A stretch of 23,271 nt of DNA from an uncultured Flavobacteriaceae bacterium. Lineage in GTDB: Bacteria > Bacteroidota > Bacteroidia > Flavobacteriales > Flavobacteriaceae. Shown here in pieces: positions 7,379 through 15,065 of this stretch (positions are counted from its first letter, which is position 1; every line of letters begins with the position of its first letter). The position numbers and the translations under genes were made by a program. The stretch lies in contig CAJWFY010000008.1 of NCBI GenBank assembly GCA_913031655.1, positions 1 through 23,271 of the forward strand, read 5' to 3'. Below the pieces are notes generated by a model that saw nothing but the letters and a program-made list of their open reading frames with translations, had not been told where the DNA came from and did not search any database.

Positions 7379-9196
7379 ATGAAAGTAAATATCTTTGCAC
7401 TACTTTTTTTTACATTACAACTTTTATTCTCCCAACAAACAACTAGCAATCAAGTTTTAGATGAAGTAGTTGTTTCTTCATCAAAAATAAATTTACCATT
7501 TTCAAAAAATTTTAGAACAATAAAAATTATTAGCTCTAAAGAAATTGCCATTAGTTCTGCATCTAACGTTTCAGATTTATTACAGCAAACTGTAGGGATT
7601 GATATAAGAAAAAGAGGAGTTTCAGGAACTCAAGGTGATTTATATATAAGAGGAGGAGGGTTTGATCAAACTTTACTTTTAATTGATGGCATGAAGATGG
7701 ATGATGCCCAAACTGGTCATCACACACTTAATATGATTCTTCCACTTTATTTAATAGAAAGAATCGAAATAATTAAAGGTCCTGCTGCTAGAATTTTTGG
7801 TCAAAACGCTTTTAATGGAGCTATCAATATTGTTACTAAAGAAATAGAGTCACAAAAAGGAAAACGAAACATTAATATTCGCGAATTATCTTTTGGATCT
7901 TACAGTCAGAAAAATTTTGCTCTATCCTCTAGTATACTTAAAGAAAAAATTAAAAGTATTTTTAGTTTTTCTACTAATAAATCTGATGGATACAGACATA
8001 ATACAGATTTTAAAAACACAAATTATTTTAATAAAACTTCTTTTAAAATAAACAAATATCCCATTGATTTAATCAGTTCTTTTTCTGAACGTAAATTTGG
8101 GGCAAATGGGTTTTATGCAAGTCCCTCTGCTACGGAGCAATACGAAGAAACTCAGGCAAGTTTATTAGGTATTTCAACTGTCATAAAATCCGAGAACTTA
8201 ATAATTAAACCTAGACTTTATTGGAAACGTGGTCAAGATATGTATATCTATATAAGGGATAACCCCTCTGTTTATAGAAATCTTCATAAAACTAATAAAG
8301 TTTCAGCTGAAATAAGTGCTTCGTATTTTTCTAATTTTGGTGTTACAGGATTTGGTTTAGACCTGTCCAGTGTTAATATTACAAGTAATAATTTAGGAGA
8401 ACACAATAGAATTACTGCCAATGTTTTTTTGGATCATACTTTTGAATTTTTTGATGATAAATTAAGTATTTCACCTGGTTTTGCTATTAGTTATTTTTCA
8501 GATTTATCATTTCATAGTTTTCCAGGGATTGATTTAGGATACCATCTAAGTTCAGATTTTAAACTTTATAGTAATGTTGGTAAAACCTACAGAATACCAA
8601 CTTACACAGATTTATATTATAGTGATAGAACAACTATTGGAAATGAGAATCTCAATCCTGAGCAGGCTACTTCTACTGAATTAGGATTCAAATACAATGG
8701 TTCACAATTTGATTTATCTGCTGCTTTATTCTCAAGAAAGTCTAAAAATATAATAGACTATGTTAAAGTAAACGAAAGTGATTTATGGAAAGCAACCAAT
8801 ATAGGTTCATTAAACACAACAGGATTTGAATTAGATTTTAGATATAGATTTCTTAGTAACGATCTTTCTGTAAACACTTTTAGTCTAGGATATTCTAACC
8901 TAAAGGATGACAACTATGTTAGTAATATAAACTATTCGAAATATTCATTAAACTCTTTAAAAAGCCATTTTATTTCTAAGCTTAATTATAATTATAAAAA
9001 GACTTTTTTTTCAACTGTTTTTAAATATGCTCAGCGTTCCGATGGGTCTAATTACTCAGTTTTAGATTCTAGATTATCTTATAAATCTGTTTTTGTAAGT
9101 GTAAATAACATCTTGGATGTTGAATATTCTGAAACAAATTTAGTTCCAATGCCAGGAAGAAATGTGCTGCTAGGGCTCTTGTATCGAATAAACTAA
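7379..9196 (+). CDS. TonB-dependent outer-membrane receptor, BtuB/FepA-like size
   Basis: A 605-residue receptor. A signal peptide (residues 1-19, ending LFSQ) is followed directly by a TonB-box-like stretch (VLDEVVVSSS), the plug domain (about 40-155, with LLLIDGMKMDDAQTGHH and IERIEIIKGPAARIFGQNAFNGAINIVTK-type ending) and a barrel of about 440 residues ending in LLGLLYRIN. Unlike the larger receptor at 2468 it has no carboxypeptidase-regulatory-like domain. Size and plug resemble BtuB and siderophore receptors, so a cobalamin or metal-chelate substrate is plausible, but nothing nearby (ABC importer, riboswitch, Fur-like box) confirms it. Its last 27 bases overlap the convergent amidohydrolase gene. 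Confidence 0.88.
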   Translation: MKVNIFALLFFTLQLLFSQQTTSNQVLDEVVVSSSKINLPFSKNFRTIKIISSKEIAISSASNVSDLLQQTVGIDIRKRGVSGTQGDLYIRGGGFDQTLLLIDGMKMDDAQTGHHTLNMILPLYLIERIEIIKGPAARIFGQNAFNGAINIVTKEIESQKGKRNINIRELSFGSYSQKNFALSSSILKEKIKSIFSFSTNKSDGYRHNTDFKNTNYFNKTSFKINKYPIDLISSFSERKFGANGFYASPSATEQYEETQASLLGISTVIKSENLIIKPRLYWKRGQDMYIYIRDNPSVYRNLHKTNKVSAEISASYFSNFGVTGFGLDLSSVNITSNNLGEHNRITANVFLDHTFEFFDDKLSISPGFAISYFSDLSFHSFPGIDLGYHLSSDFKLYSNVGKTYRIPTYTDLYYSDRTTIGNENLNPEQATSTELGFKYNGSQFDLSAALFSRKSKNIIDYVKVNESDLWKATNIGSLNTTGFELDFRYRFLSNDLSVNTFSLGYSNLKDDNYVSNINYSKYSLNSLKSHFISKLNYNYKKTFFSTVFKYAQRSDGSNYSVLDSRLSYKSVFVSVNNILDVEYSETNLVPMPGRNVLLGLLYRIN

Positions 9197-10795
9197 ATCT
9201 CCCGAAACAAAGGTTTTTAAAACTTTGGTTTTATAAGTCTCATCAATTTTAACACTCATTACGTCTCTATCTATTACAATAAAATCTGCTAACTTTCCTT
9301 TTTCAATACTGCCTTTTTCATTTTCTTCGAAGTTCAAATAAGCAGCCCAAATAGTCATTCCTTTTAATGTTTCTTGTCTTGAAAGTGCATTCTCAATTTC
9401 AAACCCATTTTCTGGATACCCATTCATGTCTTTTCTAGAAATAGCTGCATAAAAAGTATGAAATGGATTTACTTTTTCAACAGGAAAATCTGTTCCCAGT
9501 CCAATGACTTTTGATTTGTTTAATAAGGTTTTATAAGCATATGCTCCTTTTATTCTAGTCGACCCAACTCTATCTTCAGCCCAATACATATCACTAGTTG
9601 CATGTGTCGGTTGAACTGAGGGTAGAATTTTATTATTAAATCCTTTCATGTCTTCTAAATCAATAATTTGAGAATGTTCAATTCTCCACCTTGGGTCCGT
9701 TTTATTTTCAAGAACCTTAGAGTAGGTGTCTATTAATAATTTTACAGTTGAATCTCCAATAGCGTGTGTATTCATTTGAAAATTAGCCTCAGCAATTCTG
9801 GTAGCTAAGTTTTTTAGCTCGCTGGGGTTGGTAATTAATTTTCCATAATTATTGGGGTCATCGTGGTAAGGAGTTTTTAATGTTGCTCCTCTAGAACCTA
9901 ATGCACCGTCACCATATATTTTTACAGAACTCACATTTAATTGAGGTGTTTTAATAGGTCCTTTTGGAAGAAAATAATCTAGATTACTTTTAGAATTACT
10001 AATCATAGCATAAATTCTAATTTTTAATTCTTTCTTTTTTTGAATGCTATCTATTAATAGTATTATTTCTTTTGACAAACCAGCATCATCAACAGTGGTT
10101 AGTCCGTTTTTAAAACATATTTTTTCAGCATTTAACAGAGCTTGTTTTTTTTCGTTCAAAGATAATTCTGGTAAAATATTATCAATCAAGTCCATCGGGC
10201 CATCAATTAAGATTCCTGTTAATTTTCCATTTTTTTTTACAATTGTTCCATCACTAGATTTTGTGTCAATAGTGATTTTAGCTAAATCAAGAGCTTTTTG
10301 GTTAACCAAATAGGCATGACCATCTATTCTTTCTAAAACTACCGGAGTGTTAGGGTAAAGCATGTCTAGCCTGCTTTTATTAGGAAACTCTTTAATATCC
10401 CAATCATTTTGGTCCCAACCACTTCCTTTTATAACCTTACTGTTAATATTTGAATTTAATTTAATCTTTGAGACTACCTCATCAAATGACAGAGTTCCTA
10501 CTAAGTCTATTACTTGTTGATTTAAGCCTAATCCGTAAAAGTGGCAATGCGCATCAATAAGACCTGGCAGTACGGTGGCTCCATTTAGATTGATTGTTTC
10601 TTTTGAATGGTACTTATTTTTAATTTCATTTTCTCCAATATCATAAAACAGACCGTCTTTGATTGCTATGGCATTAGCTACTTTAAAATCATTATCCACA
10701 GTATAAATATTCCCATTATAAACTATTAGGTCCACTTCTGATTTACAACCTATAAAAATTATAGAGATTATTAATATTTTTAAATTAAATTTCAT
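9170..10795 (-). CDS. YtcJ-like metal-dependent amidohydrolase, predicted lipoprotein
   Basis: A 541-residue member of the amidohydrolase_3 (YtcJ-like) family of TIM-barrel metal hydrolases. Visible metal-site elements: HCH at 83-85 after GLIDA, Lys292 in VKIYGDGALG, His344 (MNTHAIGD), His374 (WRIEHSQ) and Asp436 (GLGTDFPVE). A mobile N- and C-terminal beta sandwich frames the barrel (VYNGNIYTVD, KGKLADFIVIDRD). The N-terminus is a lipoprotein signal with Cys17 after FIG, so the enzyme is probably anchored in the envelope. Substrates of this family are mostly unknown; N-substituted amino-acid-like amides are typical. Its start overlaps the end of recX by 11 bases, so the two are co-transcribed, with no obvious functional link. 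Confidence 0.88.
   Translation of the reverse strand: MKFNLKILIISIIFIGCKSEVDLIVYNGNIYTVDNDFKVANAIAIKDGLFYDIGENEIKNKYHSKETINLNGATVLPGLIDAHCHFYGLGLNQQVIDLVGTLSFDEVVSKIKLNSNINSKVIKGSGWDQNDWDIKEFPNKSRLDMLYPNTPVVLERIDGHAYLVNQKALDLAKITIDTKSSDGTIVKKNGKLTGILIDGPMDLIDNILPELSLNEKKQALLNAEKICFKNGLTTVDDAGLSKEIILLIDSIQKKKELKIRIYAMISNSKSNLDYFLPKGPIKTPQLNVSSVKIYGDGALGSRGATLKTPYHDDPNNYGKLITNPSELKNLATRIAEANFQMNTHAIGDSTVKLLIDTYSKVLENKTDPRWRIEHSQIIDLEDMKGFNNKILPSVQPTHATSDMYWAEDRVGSTRIKGAYAYKTLLNKSKVIGLGTDFPVEKVNPFHTFYAAISRKDMNGYPENGFEIENALSRQETLKGMTIWAAYLNFEENEKGSIEKGKLADFIVIDRDVMSVKIDETYKTKVLKTFVSGDLVYSIQEP
9208..9232 (+). terminator. Weak possible terminator of the small TonB receptor, inside the convergent gene
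   Basis: CAAAG pairs with CTTTG, with further T-A pairs inside and a bulged G, followed by GTTTT. It lies 12 bases past the receptor stop, within the 3' coding part of the opposite-strand amidohydrolase. A+T-rich and imperfect, so uncertain. Confidence 0.3.
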
Positions 10796-11249
10796 AAATT
10801 TTTTGATAAATTAAACTACTTTCCCACCCTCTGTACATTAAATATGAAAGTATTTTTTTCTTTTTTACTATAAGAGTTAATCCTTCCAAAGATGATAATT
10901 TTTTATTAAAAATTTCTTCAAACTTGTTTTGATAATCTAATTCATCAATTTCTTTCAAGCCTTGATTGATATTGTATTTGGAAATGTTTCTTTTTTTAAG
11001 TTCATTAACTATTCTAATTTTGCCCCAATGCTTAATATTAAATTTTCCTCTTACGTAACTTTTGGAAAACCTATTTTCATTTAAAAAATTTTCACTGATT
11101 AAATTTGAAATTATTTGGTTGACTCCGTCGGGAATGACATTAAATGTTCTTAATTTCTCTTGAACTTCTTTATGGCATCTTTCTTGGTAAGAGCAATAAT
11201 ATCGTAGTTTAATTTCTATTTCCTTTATAGTAAGATCTCCATTATTCAT
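10785..11249 (-). CDS. recX: RecX regulatory protein
   Basis: RecX proteins bind RecA filaments and modulate (usually limit) RecA activity in recombination and the SOS response. This 154-residue protein has the family's three-helix repeats: YCSYQERCHKEVQEKL near the N-terminus, a central FLNENRFSKSYVRGKF followed by WGKIRIVNELKKR, and a divergent last repeat ending YRGWESSLIYQKI. recA is not adjacent in this window. It is the first gene of a two-gene unit with the amidohydrolase and starts 29 bases beyond a terminator that ends rng. I see no TAnnTTTG element upstream, so the promoter is unresolved. Confidence 0.92.
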   Translation of the reverse strand: MNNGDLTIKEIEIKLRYYCSYQERCHKEVQEKLRTFNVIPDGVNQIISNLISENFLNENRFSKSYVRGKFNIKHWGKIRIVNELKKRNISKYNINQGLKEIDELDYQNKFEEIFNKKLSSLEGLTLIVKKKKILSYLMYRGWESSLIYQKIYEI

Positions 11250-11277
11250 ACTTGTAAATTAGGATAAATTAAAGCAT

Positions 11278-11305
11278 AAAAAAAGCGGCCTAAGCCGCTT
11301 TTTTT
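11278..11305 (-). terminator. Rho-independent terminator of rng, structurally bidirectional
   Basis: AAGCGGC pairs with GCCGCTT around a four-base loop, with A and T runs on both sides, so it can work in either direction. On the minus strand it ends the rng transcript; the rng stop codon (11304-11306) lies in the stem-flanking run. Confidence 0.92.
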
Positions 11306-12854
11306 ATGCATTGATGATTCTACCTTCTTTATTAAAGAATCTAAAATGTAAATAGGTGTATGCGTCTCTAGGGACTATCTTAATCCATCTTTTATGTTCC
11401 ATGTACCATTTTAATCTAACGGATGGATACCCGCTTTTTACATATGCAGCTATAAAAGGATGCAAGTGTAAAATGATTTTCATGTCACTGTACTTTTTGT
11501 TGTTTAGGATTTTCTCTAGTTTATTATTTATTTTATCAATTAAAACAATTGGAGCTTCAACAGTTCCGTTAATGTTCGGATTTAGTTCTACTGTTTTTAT
11601 ATCCATTTCTGATCTAACTCTTTGACGAGTCATTTGAATTAATCCAATTTTACTAGGAGGAAGTATTTTATGTTTAGCTCTGTCAGTATTCATTTCATTT
11701 GTGAAATGATCAAATAGTTTTTTCCTATTTTCTGCACTTGACAAGTCTATAAAGTCTATAACAATAATACCTCCCATATCTCGAAGCCTTAGTTGTCTGG
11801 CTATTTCTGTAGCAGCAACAATATTAACTTCAAGAGCGGATTCTTCTTGATTTTTTGCTTTAGTTGATCTATTTCCACTATTAACATCTATAACATGAAG
11901 AGCTTCAGTATGCTCTATAATTAAATAGGCACCTTTACTCATTGTTACAGTTCTACCAAAAGCAGTTTTAATTTGACGCTCAATCCCATATTCCTCAAAA
12001 ATTGGGGTACTAGATTTATGAAGTTTTACAATCGATTGCTTTTTAGGGGCAATCTGATCCAAGTAATCCTTAATCTCTGAATACATGGATTTTTGATTAA
12101 CATATATTCCAGTAAATGAGTCGTTAAATATATCTCTTAGAATTGATGAAGATCTGTTTAATTCGCTTTGAAGTTTTAATGGCGATTCTGAACCTTGAAT
12201 TTTTTTACAAAGTTCTATCCATTGAGCGTGAAGATTTTGTAGGTCTTTATCTAGCTCAGCAACTTTTTGATCTTTAGCTACAGTTCTTACTATAACTCCA
12301 AAACCTTTTGGCTTTATACTTTGTACTAATCTTTTTAGTCTACTTTTTTCTTCTCTACTTTCTATTTTTTGAGAAATAGAAATTCTATTAGAGAAGGGGA
12401 CTAATACTAGGTATCGACCAGCAAATGAAAGTTCAGAGCTTATTCTAGGACCTTTAGTTGAAATAGGTTCTTTTATAATTTGAACTAATAATGGTTGGTT
12501 TGGACTTACAACATCAGAAATACTGCCTTCTTTGTCAATTTCCGTTTCAAAAGGAAATTTATCAAGTGAAAATTTTTTTATTTTACCTGCGCTTACACCT
12601 TTAATGAACTTAATTAATGAAAGAATTCTAGGACCTAAGTCATGATAATGTAGAAATGCGTCTTTTTCATAGCCTACATTTACAAATGCAGCATTCAAAC
12701 CAGAAATTGTTTTTTTGGTTTTAGCTAGAAAAATATCTCCAACATTAAATTTGTTTCCATCATTTTGTTTATGAAGTTCAATTAATTTACCGTCTTTTAG
12801 TAAGGCAAAATCAACAGCTGAGGAATTCGAACGAATAATTATTTCTTTACTCAT
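11304..12854 (-). CDS. rng: Ribonuclease E/G family endoribonuclease
   Basis: A 516-residue single-strand-specific endoribonuclease involved in rRNA maturation and mRNA turnover. The N-terminal part carries the S1-like RNA-binding region (about 35-130), then the 5'-sensor/RNase H-like region, then the DNase I-like catalytic region with both metal-binding aspartates: Asp323 (HVIDVNSG) and Asp367 (GGIIVIDFIDL). The zinc-link cysteines of E. coli RNase E (CPxC) are missing: the equivalent place reads NPNINGTVEAP (about 425-434). I recall this as usual in Bacteroidota. There is no long disordered scaffold tail, so it is RNase G-like in size. HU and a tiny basic ORF lie upstream on the same strand, 147 bases away. 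Confidence 0.95.
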   Translation of the reverse strand: MSKEIIIRSNSSAVDFALLKDGKLIELHKQNDGNKFNVGDIFLAKTKKTISGLNAAFVNVGYEKDAFLHYHDLGPRILSLIKFIKGVSAGKIKKFSLDKFPFETEIDKEGSISDVVSPNQPLLVQIIKEPISTKGPRISSELSFAGRYLVLVPFSNRISISQKIESREEKSRLKRLVQSIKPKGFGVIVRTVAKDQKVAELDKDLQNLHAQWIELCKKIQGSESPLKLQSELNRSSSILRDIFNDSFTGIYVNQKSMYSEIKDYLDQIAPKKQSIVKLHKSSTPIFEEYGIERQIKTAFGRTVTMSKGAYLIIEHTEALHVIDVNSGNRSTKAKNQEESALEVNIVAATEIARQLRLRDMGGIIVIDFIDLSSAENRKKLFDHFTNEMNTDRAKHKILPPSKIGLIQMTRQRVRSEMDIKTVELNPNINGTVEAPIVLIDKINNKLEKILNNKKYSDMKIILHLHPFIAAYVKSGYPSVRLKWYMEHKRWIKIVPRDAYTYLHFRFFNKEGRIINA

Positions 12855-12870
12855 AATATTGATTTTTTAT

Positions 12871-12888
12871 ATTCATTTTAAAATGAAT
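12871..12888. repeat. 18-bp perfect palindrome in the rng leader
   Basis: ATTCATTTTAAAATGAAT is its own reverse complement and lies 16 bases upstream of the rng start codon. As RNA it could form a seven-pair hairpin with a four-base loop; as DNA it could be an operator. It is A+T-rich, so chance cannot be excluded. Confidence 0.5.
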
Positions 12889-12987
12889 GGTTTTACTATT
12901 ACACACAGGATTTTATTTATACATCGAGAAAGCTTTAGTGATGAATTACACTAAATTAATCTCATTTCAAAGAACTGAATATTCATT

Positions 12988-13010
12988 AAGAAATAGGAAT
13001 ACTATTTCTT
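12988..13010 (-). other. Perfect 9-bp stem-loop over the stop codon of the small basic ORF
   Basis: AAGAAATAG and CTATTTCTT pair perfectly around a five-base loop. On the transcribed minus strand the stem includes the last codons and the TAG stop of the 29-residue ORF. No U run follows on that strand, so it is not a standard terminator for HU and the peptide; it may be a 3'-end stabilising or processing hairpin upstream of rng. On the plus strand four T follow it, but no plus-strand gene ends there. Confidence 0.5.
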
Positions 13011-13091
13011 TTTGTGACGATTAGCACGGCTTCTTTTTTTTCGCTTATGGGTAGCTACCTTGTGCCTTTTTCTTTTTTTACCACTTGGCAT
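13002..13091 (-). CDS. Very small, extremely basic protein (29 aa), candidate ribosomal or RNA-binding protein
   Basis: The frame begins MPSGKKRKRHKVATHKRKK and ends NRHKKK. Of 29 residues 20 are Lys, Arg or His and none is acidic, a composition typical of the smallest ribosomal proteins (bL36, bTHX type). It starts 30 bases after the HU stop, behind a poly-A/T leader, so it is probably co-transcribed with HU. I recall near-identical short frames between HU and RNase G genes in other Flavobacteriia, which argues for a real conserved gene. A new ribosomal protein, bL38, was found in the Flavobacterium johnsoniae ribosome structure; this could be its homologue, but I cannot recall that sequence well enough to say so. 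Confidence 0.75.
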   Translation of the reverse strand: MPSGKKRKRHKVATHKRKKRSRANRHKKK

Positions 13092-13121
13092 AATTTTTTT
13101 TTTTAAATTATTTATTAAATA

Positions 13122-13403
13122 TTAGTTATTGTCTTTTACACCTTGAGTAAAAACTTTCGCAGGTTTAAAAGCAGGAATATGATGTTCTGGTATTCTAATC
13201 GTTGTATTTTTTGAAATATTTCGACCTGTTTTTTCAGCTCTTTTTTTAACAATGAAACTTCCAAATCCTCTCAAATAAACATTTTCACCCTTATTTAAAG
13301 ATTCTTTTACTTCATCCATCAAGTTTTCAACTGTTGCTAAAACTTCATTTTTTTCTAATCCTAAGTTATTTGAAATTTTTGTTACAATCTCAGCTTTGGT
13401 CAT
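13122..13403 (-). CDS. HU/IHF-family DNA-binding protein
   Basis: A 93-residue nucleoid protein that bends DNA as a dimer. The N-terminal helical dimerisation half (MTKAEIVTKISNNLGL to about residue 40) is followed by the beta saddle with VYLRGFGSFIVKKRAEK, the DNA-intercalating arm (GRNISKNTTIRIPEHHIPAFKPAK, residues 60-83, including the Pro at the arm tip) and a short C-terminal helix. Length is normal. It is divergent from mutY and has its own TATATTTG promoter element 39 bases upstream; the tiny basic ORF and perhaps rng follow on the same transcript. Confidence 0.95.
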   Translation of the reverse strand: MTKAEIVTKISNNLGLEKNEVLATVENLMDEVKESLNKGENVYLRGFGSFIVKKRAEKTGRNISKNTTIRIPEHHIPAFKPAKVFTQGVKDNN

Positions 13404-13441
13404 ATTCTTATTTTTATTTAAGTTTACTTTTTTTAGAGTGC

Positions 13442-13449
13442 CAAATATA
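13442..13449 (-). promoter_or_regulatory. TAnnTTTG -7 element of the HU promoter
   Basis: Minus-strand TATATTTG followed by GC, 38 bases before the HU start codon. No convincing TTG -33 element at the usual spacing. Confidence 0.7.
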
Positions 13450-13503
13450 TAAATTTATATTCATAATTCATTTTTTATCTAACTCTATTACATCACAATT
13501 ATT

Positions 13504-14571
13504 TTGGATCAAAATTTATTAAAAAGCATTAACTCTACATTTTCTAATGATCTTATTTATTGGTATTCAGAAAATAAAAGAGATTTACCTTGGAGAGAGA
13601 CAACAGACCCCTATAAAATATGGTTATCAGAAATAATATTACAACAAACTCAGGTTAAACAAGGTTTGCCTTATTATTTAAGGTTTATAAAAAACTTTCC
13701 TAATGTTGAAGCTCTCTCGAGCGTTTCAGAAAACGATATTCTTAAAATGTGGGAAGGTTTAGGGTATTACAGTAGAGCTCGAAATCTTTATAAAACCGCA
13801 ACAATTGTCACAAGAGACTTAAACGGATTCTTTCCTGTAAAATACTCTGAATTAATAAAACTTCCTGGCATAGGAGATTACTCAGCTAGTGCTATTAGCT
13901 CGTTTTCAAGCAACGAAGTTGTTTCAGTTGTTGATGGAAATGTATATCGTTTTATTTCAAGACTTTTAGGTATTAGTACACCTATAAACACTGCTAAGTC
14001 CTTGAAAGAGTTTAAAAAGGTGACAATGAAGTTAATTTCAAAAAATAATCCAAGTGATTTTAATCAAGCTATTATGGATTTTGGAGCTGTTATATGTAAA
14101 CCTGCTGTTCCAAATTGTTATAATTGTACTTTTCAAAATATATGTTATGCCAATAACAACGATAAGGTATTTGATTTCCCAGTTAAATCTAAAATTAAAA
14201 AACCCACAAATAGATTTTTTAATTATTTAGTTTTTGTAAATAATTCAAACGAAACAATTATCGAAAAAAGAGAAAAAAAGGGTATTTGGCAAAATCTATA
14301 TCAATTTCCTCTAATGGAAACTGAAAAAATAATTGGTTTAACTCAAGTTTTGGAATATGTGAAAACTAATCAAAAAATAACATTAACTAAAAATAACATT
14401 AAGCTATTTAATAATGAGACTATTGTTCATAAACTCTCTCATCAGAGAATAACTATTTCTTTTTGGATTATCAATGTCAATATTATTAAATCAAAATCTG
14501 TAAATTTTGATAATATAAATTCCTATCCTTTTCCAAGGCCACTGTCTAAATTCCTGTCAATGTTCAAGTAG
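13504..14571 (+). CDS. mutY: A/G-specific adenine DNA glycosylase
   Basis: Removes adenine mispaired with 8-oxoguanine, preventing G-to-T mutations (EC 3.2.2.31). The 355-residue protein has the catalytic Glu43 (LSEIILQQTQV), helix-hairpin-helix LPGIGDYSA (120-128), Asp144 (VVDGNVYRF) and a [4Fe-4S] cluster loop with Cys198, 205, 208 and 214 in exact C-x6-C-x2-C-x5-C spacing. The C-terminal NUDIX-like 8-oxoG recognition domain follows from about 230 (LSHQRITISFWI). The only usable start is TTG at 13504: an in-frame stop lies at 13480-13482, no ATG or GTG falls between, and the conserved NKRDLPWRE needs this upstream part. A terminator overlaps its stop codon. Confidence 0.96.
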   Translation: MDQNLLKSINSTFSNDLIYWYSENKRDLPWRETTDPYKIWLSEIILQQTQVKQGLPYYLRFIKNFPNVEALSSVSENDILKMWEGLGYYSRARNLYKTATIVTRDLNGFFPVKYSELIKLPGIGDYSASAISSFSSNEVVSVVDGNVYRFISRLLGISTPINTAKSLKEFKKVTMKLISKNNPSDFNQAIMDFGAVICKPAVPNCYNCTFQNICYANNNDKVFDFPVKSKIKKPTNRFFNYLVFVNNSNETIIEKREKKGIWQNLYQFPLMETEKIIGLTQVLEYVKTNQKITLTKNNIKLFNNETIVHKLSHQRITISFWIINVNIIKSKSVNFDNINSYPFPRPLSKFLSMFK

Positions 14572-14588
14572 TAATGACAGGTTTTTAT
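14553..14588 (+). terminator. Rho-independent terminator overlapping the mutY stop codon
   Basis: CCTGTCA pairs perfectly with TGACAGG across a 15-base loop that contains the mutY TAG, followed by TTTTTATT. The long loop weakens it, but a promoter element for ssb follows at once, which supports a transcript end here. Confidence 0.7.
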
Positions 14589-14596
14589 TATATTTG
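14589..14596 (+). promoter_or_regulatory. TAnnTTTG -7 element of the ssb promoter
   Basis: TATATTTG lies 19 bases before the ssb ATG and directly after the mutY terminator. It suggests ssb, gldE, gldD and the EamA gene can be transcribed independently of mutY. No clear TTG -33 element. Confidence 0.65.
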
Positions 14597-14615
14597 ATTA
14601 TTAAATTTTTTTATA

Positions 14616-15047
14616 ATGAGTGGATCTTTAAACAAAGTAATGTTAATAGGTAATTTAGGAGATGAAGTTAAAATGCATCATTTTGACGGAGGAGGATGTA
14701 TTGGAAGGTTCCCCATTGCTACAAACGAAAGCTATACTAACAAAGCTACAGGAGAAAAGGTTTCGAATACGGAATGGCATAATGTTGTTGTTAAAAACAA
14801 AGCTGCTGAAGTATGTGAAAAATATCTTAATAAAGGAGATAAGATTTATGTAGAAGGAAAAATTAAAACTAGAAAGTGGCAATCAGAAGATGGCATTCAA
14901 AGGTATTCAACAGAGATTCATGTTGTGGAATTTAATTTTTTATCAACTAAAAATGATTCAAACTCTAATCCTAATTTGAGCGAAGATAAATCTGTTCAAA
15001 CAAAAGACGAAAGTGATGAAAATAATTCTAATGATTTACCCTTTTAA
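14616..15047 (+). CDS. ssb: Single-stranded DNA-binding protein
   Basis: Binds single-stranded DNA as a tetramer in replication, recombination and repair. The 143-residue protein has the OB fold in residues 1-110 (NKVMLIGNLGDEVKMH near the start, EWHNVVVKNKAAEVCEKYL, KGDKIYVEGKIKTRKW), then an acidic, Asn/Ser-rich linker, and ends in NDLPF, the version here of the protein-interaction tip usually written DDIPF. gldE starts 18 bases later without a terminator, so they are co-transcribed. Confidence 0.97.
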   Translation: MSGSLNKVMLIGNLGDEVKMHHFDGGGCIGRFPIATNESYTNKATGEKVSNTEWHNVVVKNKAAEVCEKYLNKGDKIYVEGKIKTRKWQSEDGIQRYSTEIHVVEFNFLSTKNDSNSNPNLSEDKSVQTKDESDENNSNDLPF

Positions 15048-15065
15048 AGCAACCTTGAATAAATA

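Noticed and set aside
13334..13522. Plus-strand hydrophobic open frame across the HU start and HU-mutY spacer
   Set aside because: It overlaps HU coding sequence in antisense and covers the HU promoter; its hydrophobicity reflects T-rich codons.
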